From: Pseudomonas sp. S09G 359
Lineage (GTDB): Bacteria; Pseudomonadota; Gammaproteobacteria; Pseudomonadales; Pseudomonadaceae
Length of the DNA stretch: 64,000 nt
Reading direction: 5' to 3'
Assembly (NCBI RefSeq): GCF_002843605.1
Contig: NZ_CP025263.1
Span: 2,447,501-2,511,500 of the forward strand
Of the stretch, positions 7,346 to 16,407 are shown one piece after another. Within the stretch, counting starts at the first letter, position 1. Every line of letters begins with the position of its first letter. The notes beneath the pieces are model-generated. The model had not been told where the DNA came from. It worked only from the letters and a program-made list of their open reading frames with translations, and made no database searches. The translations under genes and the position numbers were made by a program.

Positions 7346-7849
7346 ATGGCTTCAAACAGTTTCCAAAACGAAGTGCCCAAGGCGCGGGTCAATATCAAGC
7401 TTGACCTGCATACCGGTGGTGCTCAGAAAAAAGTCGAATTGCCGCTGAAGCTGATGGTGATGGGCGACTACAGCAACGGCAAAGAACAGCGCCCGCTCTC
7501 TGAGCGCGGCAAGGTCGACATCAATAAAAACAACTTTGACAGCGTGCTGGGCGAGTTTTCGCCTAGCCTCAAGCTTGCCGTCGATAACACCTTGGCGGGC
7601 GACGCGTCGGATACGTCGGTCGAGCTGAATTTTCAGAGCATGAAGGACTTTGCGCCCGAACAGGTGGCGCGGCAGATTCCGCAACTGCGCGCCTTGCTGG
7701 CGATGCGCAATCTGTTGCGTGATCTCAAATCGAACCTGCTGGATAACGTGACCTTCCGCCATGAGTTGGAGCGCATCCTCAAGGATGACGCGCTCAGTGA
7801 CGAGTTGCGCGCCGAGCTGGCTGCCTTGGCGCCTAAAGAGCAACGTTAA
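7346..7849 (+). CDS. tssB: T6SS sheath small subunit TssB
   Basis: A 167-residue TssB/VipA protein. With TssC it builds the contractile sheath around the Hcp tube in the cytoplasm. It begins MASNSFQNEVPKARVNIKLDL and contains the typical LPLKLMVMGDYS...RPLSERGKVDI strand-turn segment and FNSVLGEF-like motif (NFDSVLGEFSP) used for packing against TssC. The ATG at 7346 follows GGAGGGG, a strong ribosome-binding site; an earlier ATG at 7250 gives an unconserved extension. It is the first gene of a co-directional T6SS operon running to about 34.3 kb, and tssC follows after 34 nt. Confidence 0.95.
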   Translation: MASNSFQNEVPKARVNIKLDLHTGGAQKKVELPLKLMVMGDYSNGKEQRPLSERGKVDINKNNFDSVLGEFSPSLKLAVDNTLAGDASDTSVELNFQSMKDFAPEQVARQIPQLRALLAMRNLLRDLKSNLLDNVTFRHELERILKDDALSDELRAELAALAPKEQR

Positions 7850-7883
7850 TTCATACCGTTAGTTTCAAAAGGGAAGTTTCACT

Positions 7884-9422
7884 ATGTCCACAGAGAGTTC
7901 GAACGTGCAATCGCACGGCGCTACAGTGTTGTCTGAAGAAAGTAGCGGTGTTTATGGCGCGCTGTTCAGCAAGATTAACTTAAGCCCTGTTAAAGTTTTG
8001 GGTGGCATCGAGGTGTTTCAAAACTCGGAGGCACTTTCCGAGGTGTCGGCCGATGAACGCGTAACGGCTGCGGTCAGTGTATTTTTAAAGTTGCTTAAGC
8101 AATCACCGCAAAAAGTCGAACGCCTGGATAAGGTCCTGCTGGACGAGCATATCGCGTCATTGGATATGCAGATCAGCCGTCAACTCGACGCGGTCATGCA
8201 CCACCCGGATTTCCAGCGAGTCGAATCAACCTGGCGTGGTGTGAAGTCGCTGATTGACCAGACGGACTTCCGCCAGAACGTGCGCATTGAGTTGCTGGAT
8301 ATCAGCAAGGACCACCTGGTGCAGGACTTCGAGGACGCCCCCGAAATCGCCCAAAGTGGCTTGTACCTGCACACCTACACCCAGGAGTACGACACCCCGG
8401 GCGGCGAGCCGATTGCCGCGGCCATCTCCAACTATGAATTCGACCGTGGCCCGCAGGACATCGCCCTGCTGCGCAATATTTCCAAAGTGGCGGCAGCCGC
8501 CCATATGCCGTTCGTGGGTTCCGTAGGCCCGGCGTTCTTCGGCAAGGACACCATGGAGGAGGTGGCCGCGATCAAGGATATCGGCAACTACTTTGACCGC
8601 GCTGAATACATCAAGTGGAAGGCGTTCCGTGACAGCGACGATGCACGTTACATCGGCCTGACCATGCCGCGTGTGTTGGGCCGGCTGCCCTACGGGCCGG
8701 ACACCATCCCGGTACGCAGTTTCAATTACGTCGAGAGCGTCAAGGGCCCGGACCACGCCAAGTACCTGTGGACCAACGCTTCGTTCGCCTTCGCGGCCAA
8801 CATGGTCAAGAGCTTCATCACCAATGGCTGGTGTGTGCAGATTCGTGGGCCGCAATCGGGTGGCGCGGTCACTGAGTTGCCGATCCACTTGTACGATCTT
8901 GGCATCGGCAATCAGGTCAAGATCCCCTCGGAAGTGATGATTCCGGAAACCCGCGAGTTTGAATTCGCCAACCTCGGTTTCATCCCGCTTTCGTACTACA
9001 AGAACCGCGACTACGCGTGCTTTTTCTCCGCCAACTCGGCGCAGAAACCGGCGCTGTATGACACCGCCGACGCTACCGCCAACAGCCGGATTAACGCACG
9101 CCTGCCGTACATCTTCCTGCTCTCACGCATCGCCCATTACCTGAAGCTGATCCAGCGCGAAAACATCGGCACTACCAAGGACCGCCGCCTGCTGGAGTTG
9201 GAGCTGAACAAATGGATTGGCGGGTTGGTGACCGAGATGAGCGATCCCGGCGATGACCTTCAGGCTTCGCACCCGCTTCGCGACGCCAAGGTTACGGTGG
9301 AAGACATCGAGGACAACCCCGGCTTCTTCCGCGTCAAGTTGTACGCCGTGCCGCACTTCCAGGTCGAGGGCATGGACGTCAATTTGTCGCTGGTTTCGCA
9401 AATGCCCAAGGCCAAGGCCTAA
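7884..9422 (+). CDS. tssC: T6SS sheath large subunit TssC
   Basis: A 512-residue TssC/VipB sheath protein that co-assembles with TssB. Diagnostic segments are HPDFQRVESTWRGVKSLI (residues about 107-124), the FEDAPEIAQSGLYLHTYTQEYDTPGGEP block and the C-terminal LPYIFLLSRIAHYLKLIQRENIG...LNKWI stretch. The length is typical. AAGGGAAG upstream of the ATG is its ribosome-binding site. Sheath disassembly after firing would be done by the ClpV encoded at 13.8 kb. Confidence 0.96.
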   Translation: MSTESSNVQSHGATVLSEESSGVYGALFSKINLSPVKVLGGIEVFQNSEALSEVSADERVTAAVSVFLKLLKQSPQKVERLDKVLLDEHIASLDMQISRQLDAVMHHPDFQRVESTWRGVKSLIDQTDFRQNVRIELLDISKDHLVQDFEDAPEIAQSGLYLHTYTQEYDTPGGEPIAAAISNYEFDRGPQDIALLRNISKVAAAAHMPFVGSVGPAFFGKDTMEEVAAIKDIGNYFDRAEYIKWKAFRDSDDARYIGLTMPRVLGRLPYGPDTIPVRSFNYVESVKGPDHAKYLWTNASFAFAANMVKSFITNGWCVQIRGPQSGGAVTELPIHLYDLGIGNQVKIPSEVMIPETREFEFANLGFIPLSYYKNRDYACFFSANSAQKPALYDTADATANSRINARLPYIFLLSRIAHYLKLIQRENIGTTKDRRLLELELNKWIGGLVTEMSDPGDDLQASHPLRDAKVTVEDIEDNPGFFRVKLYAVPHFQVEGMDVNLSLVSQMPKAKA

Positions 9423-9446
9423 GCCACTTCTCGGGGAAATAATGTG

Positions 9447-10802
9447 ATGAAAATCGACCGCCCCCTGTGGGCCGCGGGCGCTTTGCTGTCGCCGCAACAA
9501 TTCCAGCAGCAGGCACGCTGGGAGGCTTGGACCAACGAGAGCCTGGCGCATTTATCGCGGGTACACCCCTGGGGTGTGCTGGGGGTCGGTTTCGACACGG
9601 AGGCCTTGCGCCTGGGGAAACTCAAGGCCACCCAGGTGTGTGTACGTATGCCCGATGGCACCCTGGTTGATACCGATCATGTCGATAGACTGCCGCCCGC
9701 AGTGGAGCTGGCGCAAATGGTGGCCGGGGCTGATCAGCAGGCGATAGTGCACCTGGCACTGCCGCTGGAGCAGGCCAATGGCAACAACTGCCTGTTCGAA
9801 GGTGGCCGCGCCGATCGCCCTATGCGTTACCGCCAGGCCTGGCGTGAAGTACAGGACATTTATGCCGACGAGGCGCAGTCGATCGGTGTGCTGGAACACG
9901 CCCTGAGCCTGCGTCTGCACACGGATGACAATGCCGACTACCTGACCTGCCCGGTCGCACGCCTGGTGCGTGACGGGCAGGGTGCCTGGAATCTTGATCC
10001 GACCTATGTGCCGCCGCTGCTGAGTTTCGCTGCGCATGCGGGGCTGTTGACTCAGCTGGACAACCTGCTGACGCAGCTATCCGCCAAGCGGCAACGGTTG
10101 ATGGGCATGCGCCGCGAAAGCAATCAGCGCATGGCCGACTTTGCCGTGGCGGATGTTTCACTGTTCTGGCTGCTCAACGCCTTGAATACCTACCAGCCGG
10201 TATTGGCGGATCTTCAGGCGTTTCCCGCGCGGCATCCGGAGCAGGTCTATCAGCAATTGATCAAGCTGGCCGGGGGGCTACTGACCTTCTCGCTGGAACA
10301 CAATATCGACACGATTCCGGCTTATCGGCATGAACAGCTGGAAAGCGTATTGCCACCCTTGATGCGCACCATTTCAACCTTGCTGGAAGCCAGCCTGCCA
10401 TCGCGTGTAATAGCGCTGGAGTTGGAAGAAGTGAGTGCCAATCGCTGGCAGGTCACGCTGAATGACCCGCGCCTGCGTGAGCGTGATGGGGCTGATTTCT
10501 ATCTGTCGGTGCGTTGCCGCCTGCCAGCCGCGCAATTGCAGGATCAGTTCCCGCGGCTGTGCAAGATCGGCACGCCGGACGACGTCAACTACCTGGTCAA
10601 CGTCGCCCTCGATGGTGTGCCGTTGCAGTCCCTCAGCCATGTGCCGGCGGCGATTCCGTTACGTCTGGAAAACCAGTATTTCGCGCTGGATCTCAGCCAT
10701 CCCAAGGGCCAGGCCATGCTCGATGAAGGGGTCTGTGCGTTCTATGTGCCAAGCACCTTGGCCGACGTGAAACTTGAACTGTTTGCGGTGTTGCGCTCAT
10801 GA
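9447..10802 (+). CDS. tssK: T6SS baseplate subunit TssK
   Basis: A 451-residue TssK, the baseplate component that connects the TssFG wedges to the membrane complex. The N-terminal RPLWAAGALLSPQQFQQQARWE pattern and the SLRVRL/LEHALSLRLH region are family-typical, as is the C-terminal domain ending in a FYVPSTLADVKLELFAV pattern. The start is either the GTG at 9444 or the adjacent ATG at 9447; GGGG upstream suits both, and the ATG is preferred. It overlaps tssL by four bases (ATGA), implying translational coupling. Confidence 0.92.
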   Translation: MKIDRPLWAAGALLSPQQFQQQARWEAWTNESLAHLSRVHPWGVLGVGFDTEALRLGKLKATQVCVRMPDGTLVDTDHVDRLPPAVELAQMVAGADQQAIVHLALPLEQANGNNCLFEGGRADRPMRYRQAWREVQDIYADEAQSIGVLEHALSLRLHTDDNADYLTCPVARLVRDGQGAWNLDPTYVPPLLSFAAHAGLLTQLDNLLTQLSAKRQRLMGMRRESNQRMADFAVADVSLFWLLNALNTYQPVLADLQAFPARHPEQVYQQLIKLAGGLLTFSLEHNIDTIPAYRHEQLESVLPPLMRTISTLLEASLPSRVIALELEEVSANRWQVTLNDPRLRERDGADFYLSVRCRLPAAQLQDQFPRLCKIGTPDDVNYLVNVALDGVPLQSLSHVPAAIPLRLENQYFALDLSHPKGQAMLDEGVCAFYVPSTLADVKLELFAVLRS

Positions 10803-11458
10803 ACCCAGTGGATATCGATGCACTGTTGCAAGACACCTACCTGCTGGTGGTTGAGTTGCGCCAGGGCGCCAGCGTGCAGAACGGTCGCGAACTGATGCAG
10901 CTGTGTGTGGCGCAGGTTGAGGAGGTGCGGCAGGCGCTCAAGCAGGCGGGCTCGAGCCCGCGCAACGTGGACCGTATCAGCCATGCGCAATGTGCGTTGC
11001 TTGATGAAGCCGTGCTCACGTCCGCCGACAAAGACGCGCGGGACTTATGGGCCAGAGAACCGTTACAGACGCGGTTTTTCAATCGCCACCAGGCGGGAGA
11101 ATCCCTGTACGAGGAAATGCGCGAAGTGTTGCGCGAGCCAGCGCCCGATCGGCAGGTAATTACGGCCTTTCAACGGATATTGATGTCGGGCTTTCGTGGG
11201 CGTTACCGGGAGCTGAGTGATCCAGAGCGCGAGCAATTAATGGCTGCCCTCGGAGCCCGGATTACGCCCCTTAGTATCAATCAACGCCTGATTACGCAGG
11301 TGGGACGTGGCAACTGGATCGCTGGGATGACCTGGCTGCGTTTACCGCTGACGCATGTTCTGGCGGTGGCTGCATTGCTGGGAGCCACATGGTGGGGGTT
11401 GGATCACCTGTTGAGCGGCGCGATTGCCTCGCTCTTGCCTGGGCAAGGGGGAGGGTGA
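10799..11458 (+). CDS. tssL: T6SS membrane-complex subunit TssL (DotU family)
   Basis: A 219-residue TssL. Residues 1-175 are the cytoplasmic hook-like DotU domain with the conserved pattern ISHAQCALLDEAVLTS...LQTRFFNRHQAGESLYEEM. One C-terminal transmembrane segment (about 184-206, LPLTHVLAVAALLGATWWGL) anchors it in the inner membrane. There is no peptidoglycan-binding domain in this short form. That role may be supplied in trans by the OmpA-domain protein encoded just downstream, whose start lies 2 nt beyond this stop. Confidence 0.92.
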   Translation: MNPVDIDALLQDTYLLVVELRQGASVQNGRELMQLCVAQVEEVRQALKQAGSSPRNVDRISHAQCALLDEAVLTSADKDARDLWAREPLQTRFFNRHQAGESLYEEMREVLREPAPDRQVITAFQRILMSGFRGRYRELSDPEREQLMAALGARITPLSINQRLITQVGRGNWIAGMTWLRLPLTHVLAVAALLGATWWGLDHLLSGAIASLLPGQGGG

Positions 11459-11459
11459 A

Positions 11460-13157
11460 ATGACCTGCTACCTGCGTCGAATTCTTTATTTGTGGGCGGG
11501 GGCTTTGGCTGTCGCTTTGCTGGTCATCGTTCCGCTCGAACAGTGGGTGCGAGCCTTTGGCGTGTTGACCGTATTGGGCTGTGTTGCGCTGGCCTGGGTT
11601 TTGTCAGGGCGCCGTGCAGTTCAACAGCGTGGGGTGGCCAATATCAAGGACCTGCCTGCAGGCGTGTTTCGTCAGCCCGTAGTGCTCGTTTGCGGTGATG
11701 GTCTGGACGGTCTATTTGGCGTGGTGTCTGTTGAACAGATGGCCCTGCGCGTGACCCAGCAAGGTTGTTATGTCCGTGTCTCCAGCCTGGACCAGTTGCC
11801 GGCTGTTACCGATGCCATCCTGGCCCTTCGCCCTGACTGGGGCGCGCAACTCAATGTGATGTTCTGTGTTAACCCTGGCGAGCACAGCGACAGTGCTGTA
11901 CTCGCTGGCCAGGTGCGCGCTTTCAGTCATCAACTGGCCTTGACGCGTAAGCGTGGCCTGGCGCTGCCGCTGTTGCTGGTGAGCTACTTGCAAACCGCGC
12001 GGGGCGAGGAGCCTTGGTTCAATTGGGCCAACGACCAGGCCGACGTCCGTGTGCGTGATGCGGGCGCTTGCGTCAGTTTGCGTGAGTGGCAGCAGCACGG
12101 CGCAGATTCATCCATACAAGCGGCTCGGATGCAGGCGAGCGTACAGCTGAGCAGCGTTGTGTCCTGGCTGCATGACGCGGTGCTGCCACACAGCGCTTCG
12201 AGTTTGGCGACGATCTGCGCGGTCAAATTCGTGCCGGCATTGCCGAATGCCGTCAAGGGCAACCTATGGCAGCAATGGTTGCGCAGCAGAGTGGCGCTGG
12301 CCGACAACCGGCCGTTGGTGGCGGATGCGATCCTGCCGTTCCCGGACCCGCTATTTAGCTTGCTACCACGTGGCCAGCTGCGTGCCCCAGCACAACGCGC
12401 AAGCATCGCGGCGCTGTGGTTATTCGCCGTTACCGCTGTCGCTGCACTCGCCAGCTCGGCATGGCAGAACACCTTGTTGGTGCGTCAAGTCAGTGACGAT
12501 ATGCGGCGCTATGCGGCGATTCCCCAACCGACTCAACGTGAGCAGCGCGAATTTATCTGGCGTGAAGACGCCATGACCGTGCTTCGTCAGGACGCCCAGC
12601 GCCTGGACACTTATTACCGGCACGGTGCGCCCTTGGCATACGGCTTGGGCCTGTATCGCGGCGAACCACTGCGGGCGCCGCTGCAGGCCGTGTTGGCCGC
12701 GCATGTAGACCCTGCGCCGGCTGCTGCGCCGGTACGCGTTGCCAACACCGTTCGGCTGAACGGCCTGTCGCTGTTTGCCACCGGCAGTGCCCAACTCAAG
12801 CCAGGCTCGACCAAAGTCCTGATCAATGCGCTGGTCGACATCAAGGCCCAACCAGGCTGGCTGATCGTGATCGCCGGCCACACTGACGCCACCGGCGACG
12901 CCCACAAGAACCTGCAGCTATCCCGTGCGCGTGCCGCAGCCGTGCATACCTGGATGCAGCAGATGAGCGGCATTCCCGACAGCTGTTTTGCGGTGCAGGG
13001 CTTCGGCGCCAGCCAACCGATTACCACTAATGACACCGAGGCGGGGCGTGCTGCCAACCGCCGCGTTGATATCCGTCTGGTACCTGAGGCAGGGGCGTGC
13101 GCGCTCTCTAATGCAGGGCCAGACAGGCAACCCCCTGTCGCATCCCGCGACATTTAA
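11460..13157 (+). CDS. TssM-like membrane protein fused to an OmpA peptidoglycan-binding domain
   Basis: A 565-residue chimera. Two transmembrane segments lie at the N-terminus (about residues 6-26 and 28-48), then a soluble region, a third transmembrane segment (about 315-336) and a C-terminal OmpA-like domain (about 430-555) with GHTDATG, SRARAAAV and NRRVDIRL. The stretch just after the third membrane segment (LDTYYRHGAPLAYGLGLYRGEPL) closely resembles the same region of TssM (YRAEHGTPWYQRFGLNQN in the TssM of this cluster), so the scaffold looks like a shortened TssM. It probably anchors the T6SS membrane complex to peptidoglycan. The ATG at 11460 is chosen over 11424, which lies inside tssL. 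Its OmpA domain has a close copy at 33.9-34.3 kb. Confidence 0.8.
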   Translation: MTCYLRRILYLWAGALAVALLVIVPLEQWVRAFGVLTVLGCVALAWVLSGRRAVQQRGVANIKDLPAGVFRQPVVLVCGDGLDGLFGVVSVEQMALRVTQQGCYVRVSSLDQLPAVTDAILALRPDWGAQLNVMFCVNPGEHSDSAVLAGQVRAFSHQLALTRKRGLALPLLLVSYLQTARGEEPWFNWANDQADVRVRDAGACVSLREWQQHGADSSIQAARMQASVQLSSVVSWLHDAVLPHSASSLATICAVKFVPALPNAVKGNLWQQWLRSRVALADNRPLVADAILPFPDPLFSLLPRGQLRAPAQRASIAALWLFAVTAVAALASSAWQNTLLVRQVSDDMRRYAAIPQPTQREQREFIWREDAMTVLRQDAQRLDTYYRHGAPLAYGLGLYRGEPLRAPLQAVLAAHVDPAPAAAPVRVANTVRLNGLSLFATGSAQLKPGSTKVLINALVDIKAQPGWLIVIAGHTDATGDAHKNLQLSRARAAAVHTWMQQMSGIPDSCFAVQGFGASQPITTNDTEAGRAANRRVDIRLVPEAGACALSNAGPDRQPPVASRDI

Positions 13158-13183
13158 ATTTCCGAGAAAAGGAGCTTCAACCC

Positions 13184-13675
13184 ATGGCAATTCCCGTTTA
13201 CCTCTGGCTGCAAGACGACGGTGGCGCAAACATCAAAGGCTCGGTGGACGTGCAAAAGCGCGAAGGCAGCATCGAGGTGATTGCCCAGGACCACAGCCTG
13301 TACATCCCTACCGACAACAACACCGGCAAATTGACCGGTACGCGGGTACACACCCCGTTTCTGTTTTCCAAGGAAATCGATGCGTCCAGCCCTTACCTTT
13401 ACAAGGCCGTGACCACCGGGCAGACCCTCAAGAGTGCCGAGTTCAAGTGGTTTCGCATCGATGATGCGGGGCAGGAAGTCGAGTACTTCAACACCAAGCT
13501 GGAGAACGTCAAGGTGGTGAAAGTCGCGCCAAAAATGCACGACGTCAAAGACCCTGGCAAAGAGAAGCACAACCACCTGGAACAGATCGAGCTGCGCTAC
13601 GAGAAGGTCACCTGGACCTACAAGGACGGCAACATCATCCACTCCGATTCGTGGAATGAACGCCAGAGCGCCTGA
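13184..13675 (+). CDS. hcp: T6SS tube protein Hcp (TssD)
   Basis: A 163-residue Hcp1-family protein that stacks as hexameric rings to form the inner tube expelled by sheath contraction. It begins MAIPVYLWLQDDGGANIKGS and shows the family pattern REGSIEV...HTPFLFSKEIDASSPYLYKAV, with a C-terminal ELRYEKVTWTYKDGNI stretch. AAAAGGAGC precedes the ATG at a good distance, a strong ribosome-binding site consistent with the high output Hcp needs. It sits between the OmpA-domain protein and clpV. Confidence 0.97.
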   Translation: MAIPVYLWLQDDGGANIKGSVDVQKREGSIEVIAQDHSLYIPTDNNTGKLTGTRVHTPFLFSKEIDASSPYLYKAVTTGQTLKSAEFKWFRIDDAGQEVEYFNTKLENVKVVKVAPKMHDVKDPGKEKHNHLEQIELRYEKVTWTYKDGNIIHSDSWNERQSA

Positions 13676-13764
13676 TGCATAAGGACCGGCGGGCGTATCT
13701 GCGCCTGCTGGTTTGCCAGATTCCGTTGATGACACGCTGAAAATCCAGAACAGGGATGTACCCC

Positions 13765-16407
13765 ATGGCCCAGAATTCCACCCGTTTGCTTCGCCGTCTC
13801 AACCCGTTCTGCGCTCAGGCTTTGAGTGCGGCAGCTACCTTGTGCCAAAGCCGTGCCCATGGGGTGATCAGTATCGAGCACTGGCTGCTCAAGTTGCTGG
13901 AGCAGGGCGAGGGCGACCTGACCCTGATCGGCCGTCGCTATGAGTGGGATATGGACGCCCTCTGGCATGGCCTGCTCGACCACCTCGATAGCCTGCCGCG
14001 CAGCGTGCAAGGTAAACCGCAGCTATGCGGCAAGCTGCAACAGCTTATAAAAAATGCGTGGATGCAGGCTTCGTTGGACGGCAACAACAACACGCTGCGC
14101 TCGGCCCACCTGCTGGGTGCGCTGGTGGAGACGCCGAACCTGCTGGCCTGTGACGCCGCCTGGCCACTGTTCAGTATCAGTGATGCCCAGTTACAACGCT
14201 TGTTTGAGTTGCTCGATCAACACTCCGAAGAGCGCCCGCAGGTCCAACAAGCAGCGGCACTCGACCGCATCGAATTGCCCGCCGCATCCGGCACTGAATC
14301 GTCCGACGCGCTGAAAATCACCCTCGACAGATTCACCCACGACGTCACCGCCAAAGCCTGGGCGGGGCAGATCGATCCGGTGTTCGGCCGTGACGATGAA
14401 ATCCGTCAAGTCATCGACATTCTCAGCCGTCGGCGCAAGAACAACCCGATTCTGGTAGGCGAGCCGGGCGTCGGCAAGACCGCGCTGGTCGAAGGCCTTG
14501 CCTTGCGCATCGTCGAAGGCAATGTCCCCGACAGCCTCAAGCAAGTCAGCGTGCGCATCCTCGACTTGGGTTTATTGCAGGCCGGCGCCGGAGTAAAAGG
14601 CGAATTCGAACAACGCCTGAAAAACGTCATCGAAGCCGTACAGCTTTCGCCCAACCCGGTTCTGCTGTTTATCGATGAAGCCCACACGCTGATCGGCGCC
14701 GGTAACCACGCCGGAGGTGCCGACGCGGCCAATCTGCTCAAACCCGCCCTGGCCCGTGGCGAGTTGCGCACCATCGCCGCCACCACCTGGAGCGAATACA
14801 AACAGTATTTCGAACGCGATGCGGCCCTGGAACGACGCTTCCAGATGGTCAAGGTCGATGAGCCGGACGACGCCAGCGCCTGCCTGATGTTGCGCGGCCT
14901 CAAGGCGCGTTACGCCAAGCACCACGGCGTGCATATCCAGGATGCAGCAGTGCAGGCTGCGGTGACCCTCTCGCGACGCTACCTGACCGGCCGCCAACTC
15001 CCGGACAAAGCCATCGACCTGCTCGACACCGCCAGCGCCCGCGTGCGCATGAGCCTGGACTGCGAGCCCCAGGCGTTGGTTCGCCTGCGTGCTCGCCAAG
15101 TAGCCTTGGAACTGGAGGGCGAGGCGTTGGAGCAGGACCAGCAGTTCGGTGACAACGGTGCCGATGAGCGCCTGACAATAATTGCCGCACAACACGCCGA
15201 GCTGCAGCGCCAATCCCTGGATTTGGAAGACCAATACCAACACGAACTTGACCTGACCCAGCAACTGATTGAAGCACGCCAGGCGCAGCCGCTGCAGCGG
15301 GAAACCTGCACAGCATTGCAGCGCCAATTGAGCGATATCCAGCCGCCATTGCTGTCACTCGACGTCGACGCCCGCTGCGTGGCCGAAGTCATCGCCGACT
15401 GGACCGGCGTGCCCCTGGGCAGCCTGCTCAAGGACGAACAAGCCAACCTGCTCGAACTGGAATACCAGCTCGCCGAACAAGTCATCGGCCAAGACCCAGC
15501 GCTCGGCGCCCTGGCCCAACGCCTGCGCGCCGCCAAGACCGGCCTCACCGACGACAAAGCCCCACTGGGCGTGTTCCTGCTGATCGGCACCAGCGGCGTC
15601 GGCAAAACCGAAACCGCCCTGGCCCTGGCCGACAAACTGTTCGGCGGCGAAAAGTCGCTGATCACGATCAACCTTTCTGAATACCAGGAAGCCCACACCG
15701 TCAGCCAACTCAAAGGCTCGCCGCCCGGTTACGTCGGCTACGGCCAAGGCGGCGTGCTCACCGAAGCCGTACGCCAACGCCCCTACAGCGTGGTGCTGCT
15801 CGACGAAGTCGAAAAGGCCCACCGCGACGTGCTCAACCTGTTTTACCAAGTCTTCGATCGCGGCTGCATGCGCGACGGCGAAGGACGCGAAATCGACTTT
15901 CGCAACACGGTCATTCTGATGACCTCCAATTTAGGCAGCGATCAACTGCAAGAGCTCTTACAAGAGTGCCCCGATGCCCCCGACAGCACCCTGCACGAGC
16001 TACTGCGTCCAATCCTGCGCGAGCACTTCCAACCGGCCTTGCTGGCACGCTTCCAAACCCTGATCTACCGGCCGCTGCAAGCCGACGCGCTGCAGAGCAT
16101 CGTTGCGATCAAACTCGCGCAGGTGGCCAAGCGCTTAAAACGTCATTACGGCTTGGATTGCCAGATCGACGCGGCCCTCAACCAAGCCCTGGTCGCCGCC
16201 TGCCTACTGCCCGACACCGGAGCGCGCAACATCGACAGCCTGCTCAACCAGCAGATCCTGCCGGTGCTCAGCCAGCAATTACTGCAACGCCAGGCAGCGC
16301 GGTTGAAAACCCTTGGCGTGACGCTGGGTTATAGCGAGACGGAGGGGGTGCTTCTGCATTTCACCGATGTACCCGAACCGGCTCTGCCCGTTGCGATGGA
16401 GGTATGA
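13765..16407 (+). CDS. clpV: T6SS sheath-recycling ATPase ClpV (TssH)
   Basis: An 880-residue AAA+ ATPase of the ClpB/ClpV class that disassembles contracted TssBC sheaths. The Clp N-domain (residues about 7-150) is followed by a first AAA domain with Walker A GEPGVGKT (about 232-239) and Walker B LLFIDEAH, then a middle coiled segment. The second AAA domain has GTSGVGKT (about 608-615) and VVLLDEVEKAH, and a D2-small C-terminal domain ends the protein. The ATG at 13765 is preferred because AGGGA at 13752 is well spaced; an ATG at 13756 sits directly on it. The stop overlaps the vgrG start (ATGA). Confidence 0.95.
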   Translation: MAQNSTRLLRRLNPFCAQALSAAATLCQSRAHGVISIEHWLLKLLEQGEGDLTLIGRRYEWDMDALWHGLLDHLDSLPRSVQGKPQLCGKLQQLIKNAWMQASLDGNNNTLRSAHLLGALVETPNLLACDAAWPLFSISDAQLQRLFELLDQHSEERPQVQQAAALDRIELPAASGTESSDALKITLDRFTHDVTAKAWAGQIDPVFGRDDEIRQVIDILSRRRKNNPILVGEPGVGKTALVEGLALRIVEGNVPDSLKQVSVRILDLGLLQAGAGVKGEFEQRLKNVIEAVQLSPNPVLLFIDEAHTLIGAGNHAGGADAANLLKPALARGELRTIAATTWSEYKQYFERDAALERRFQMVKVDEPDDASACLMLRGLKARYAKHHGVHIQDAAVQAAVTLSRRYLTGRQLPDKAIDLLDTASARVRMSLDCEPQALVRLRARQVALELEGEALEQDQQFGDNGADERLTIIAAQHAELQRQSLDLEDQYQHELDLTQQLIEARQAQPLQRETCTALQRQLSDIQPPLLSLDVDARCVAEVIADWTGVPLGSLLKDEQANLLELEYQLAEQVIGQDPALGALAQRLRAAKTGLTDDKAPLGVFLLIGTSGVGKTETALALADKLFGGEKSLITINLSEYQEAHTVSQLKGSPPGYVGYGQGGVLTEAVRQRPYSVVLLDEVEKAHRDVLNLFYQVFDRGCMRDGEGREIDFRNTVILMTSNLGSDQLQELLQECPDAPDSTLHELLRPILREHFQPALLARFQTLIYRPLQADALQSIVAIKLAQVAKRLKRHYGLDCQIDAALNQALVAACLLPDTGARNIDSLLNQQILPVLSQQLLQRQAARLKTLGVTLGYSETEGVLLHFTDVPEPALPVAMEV

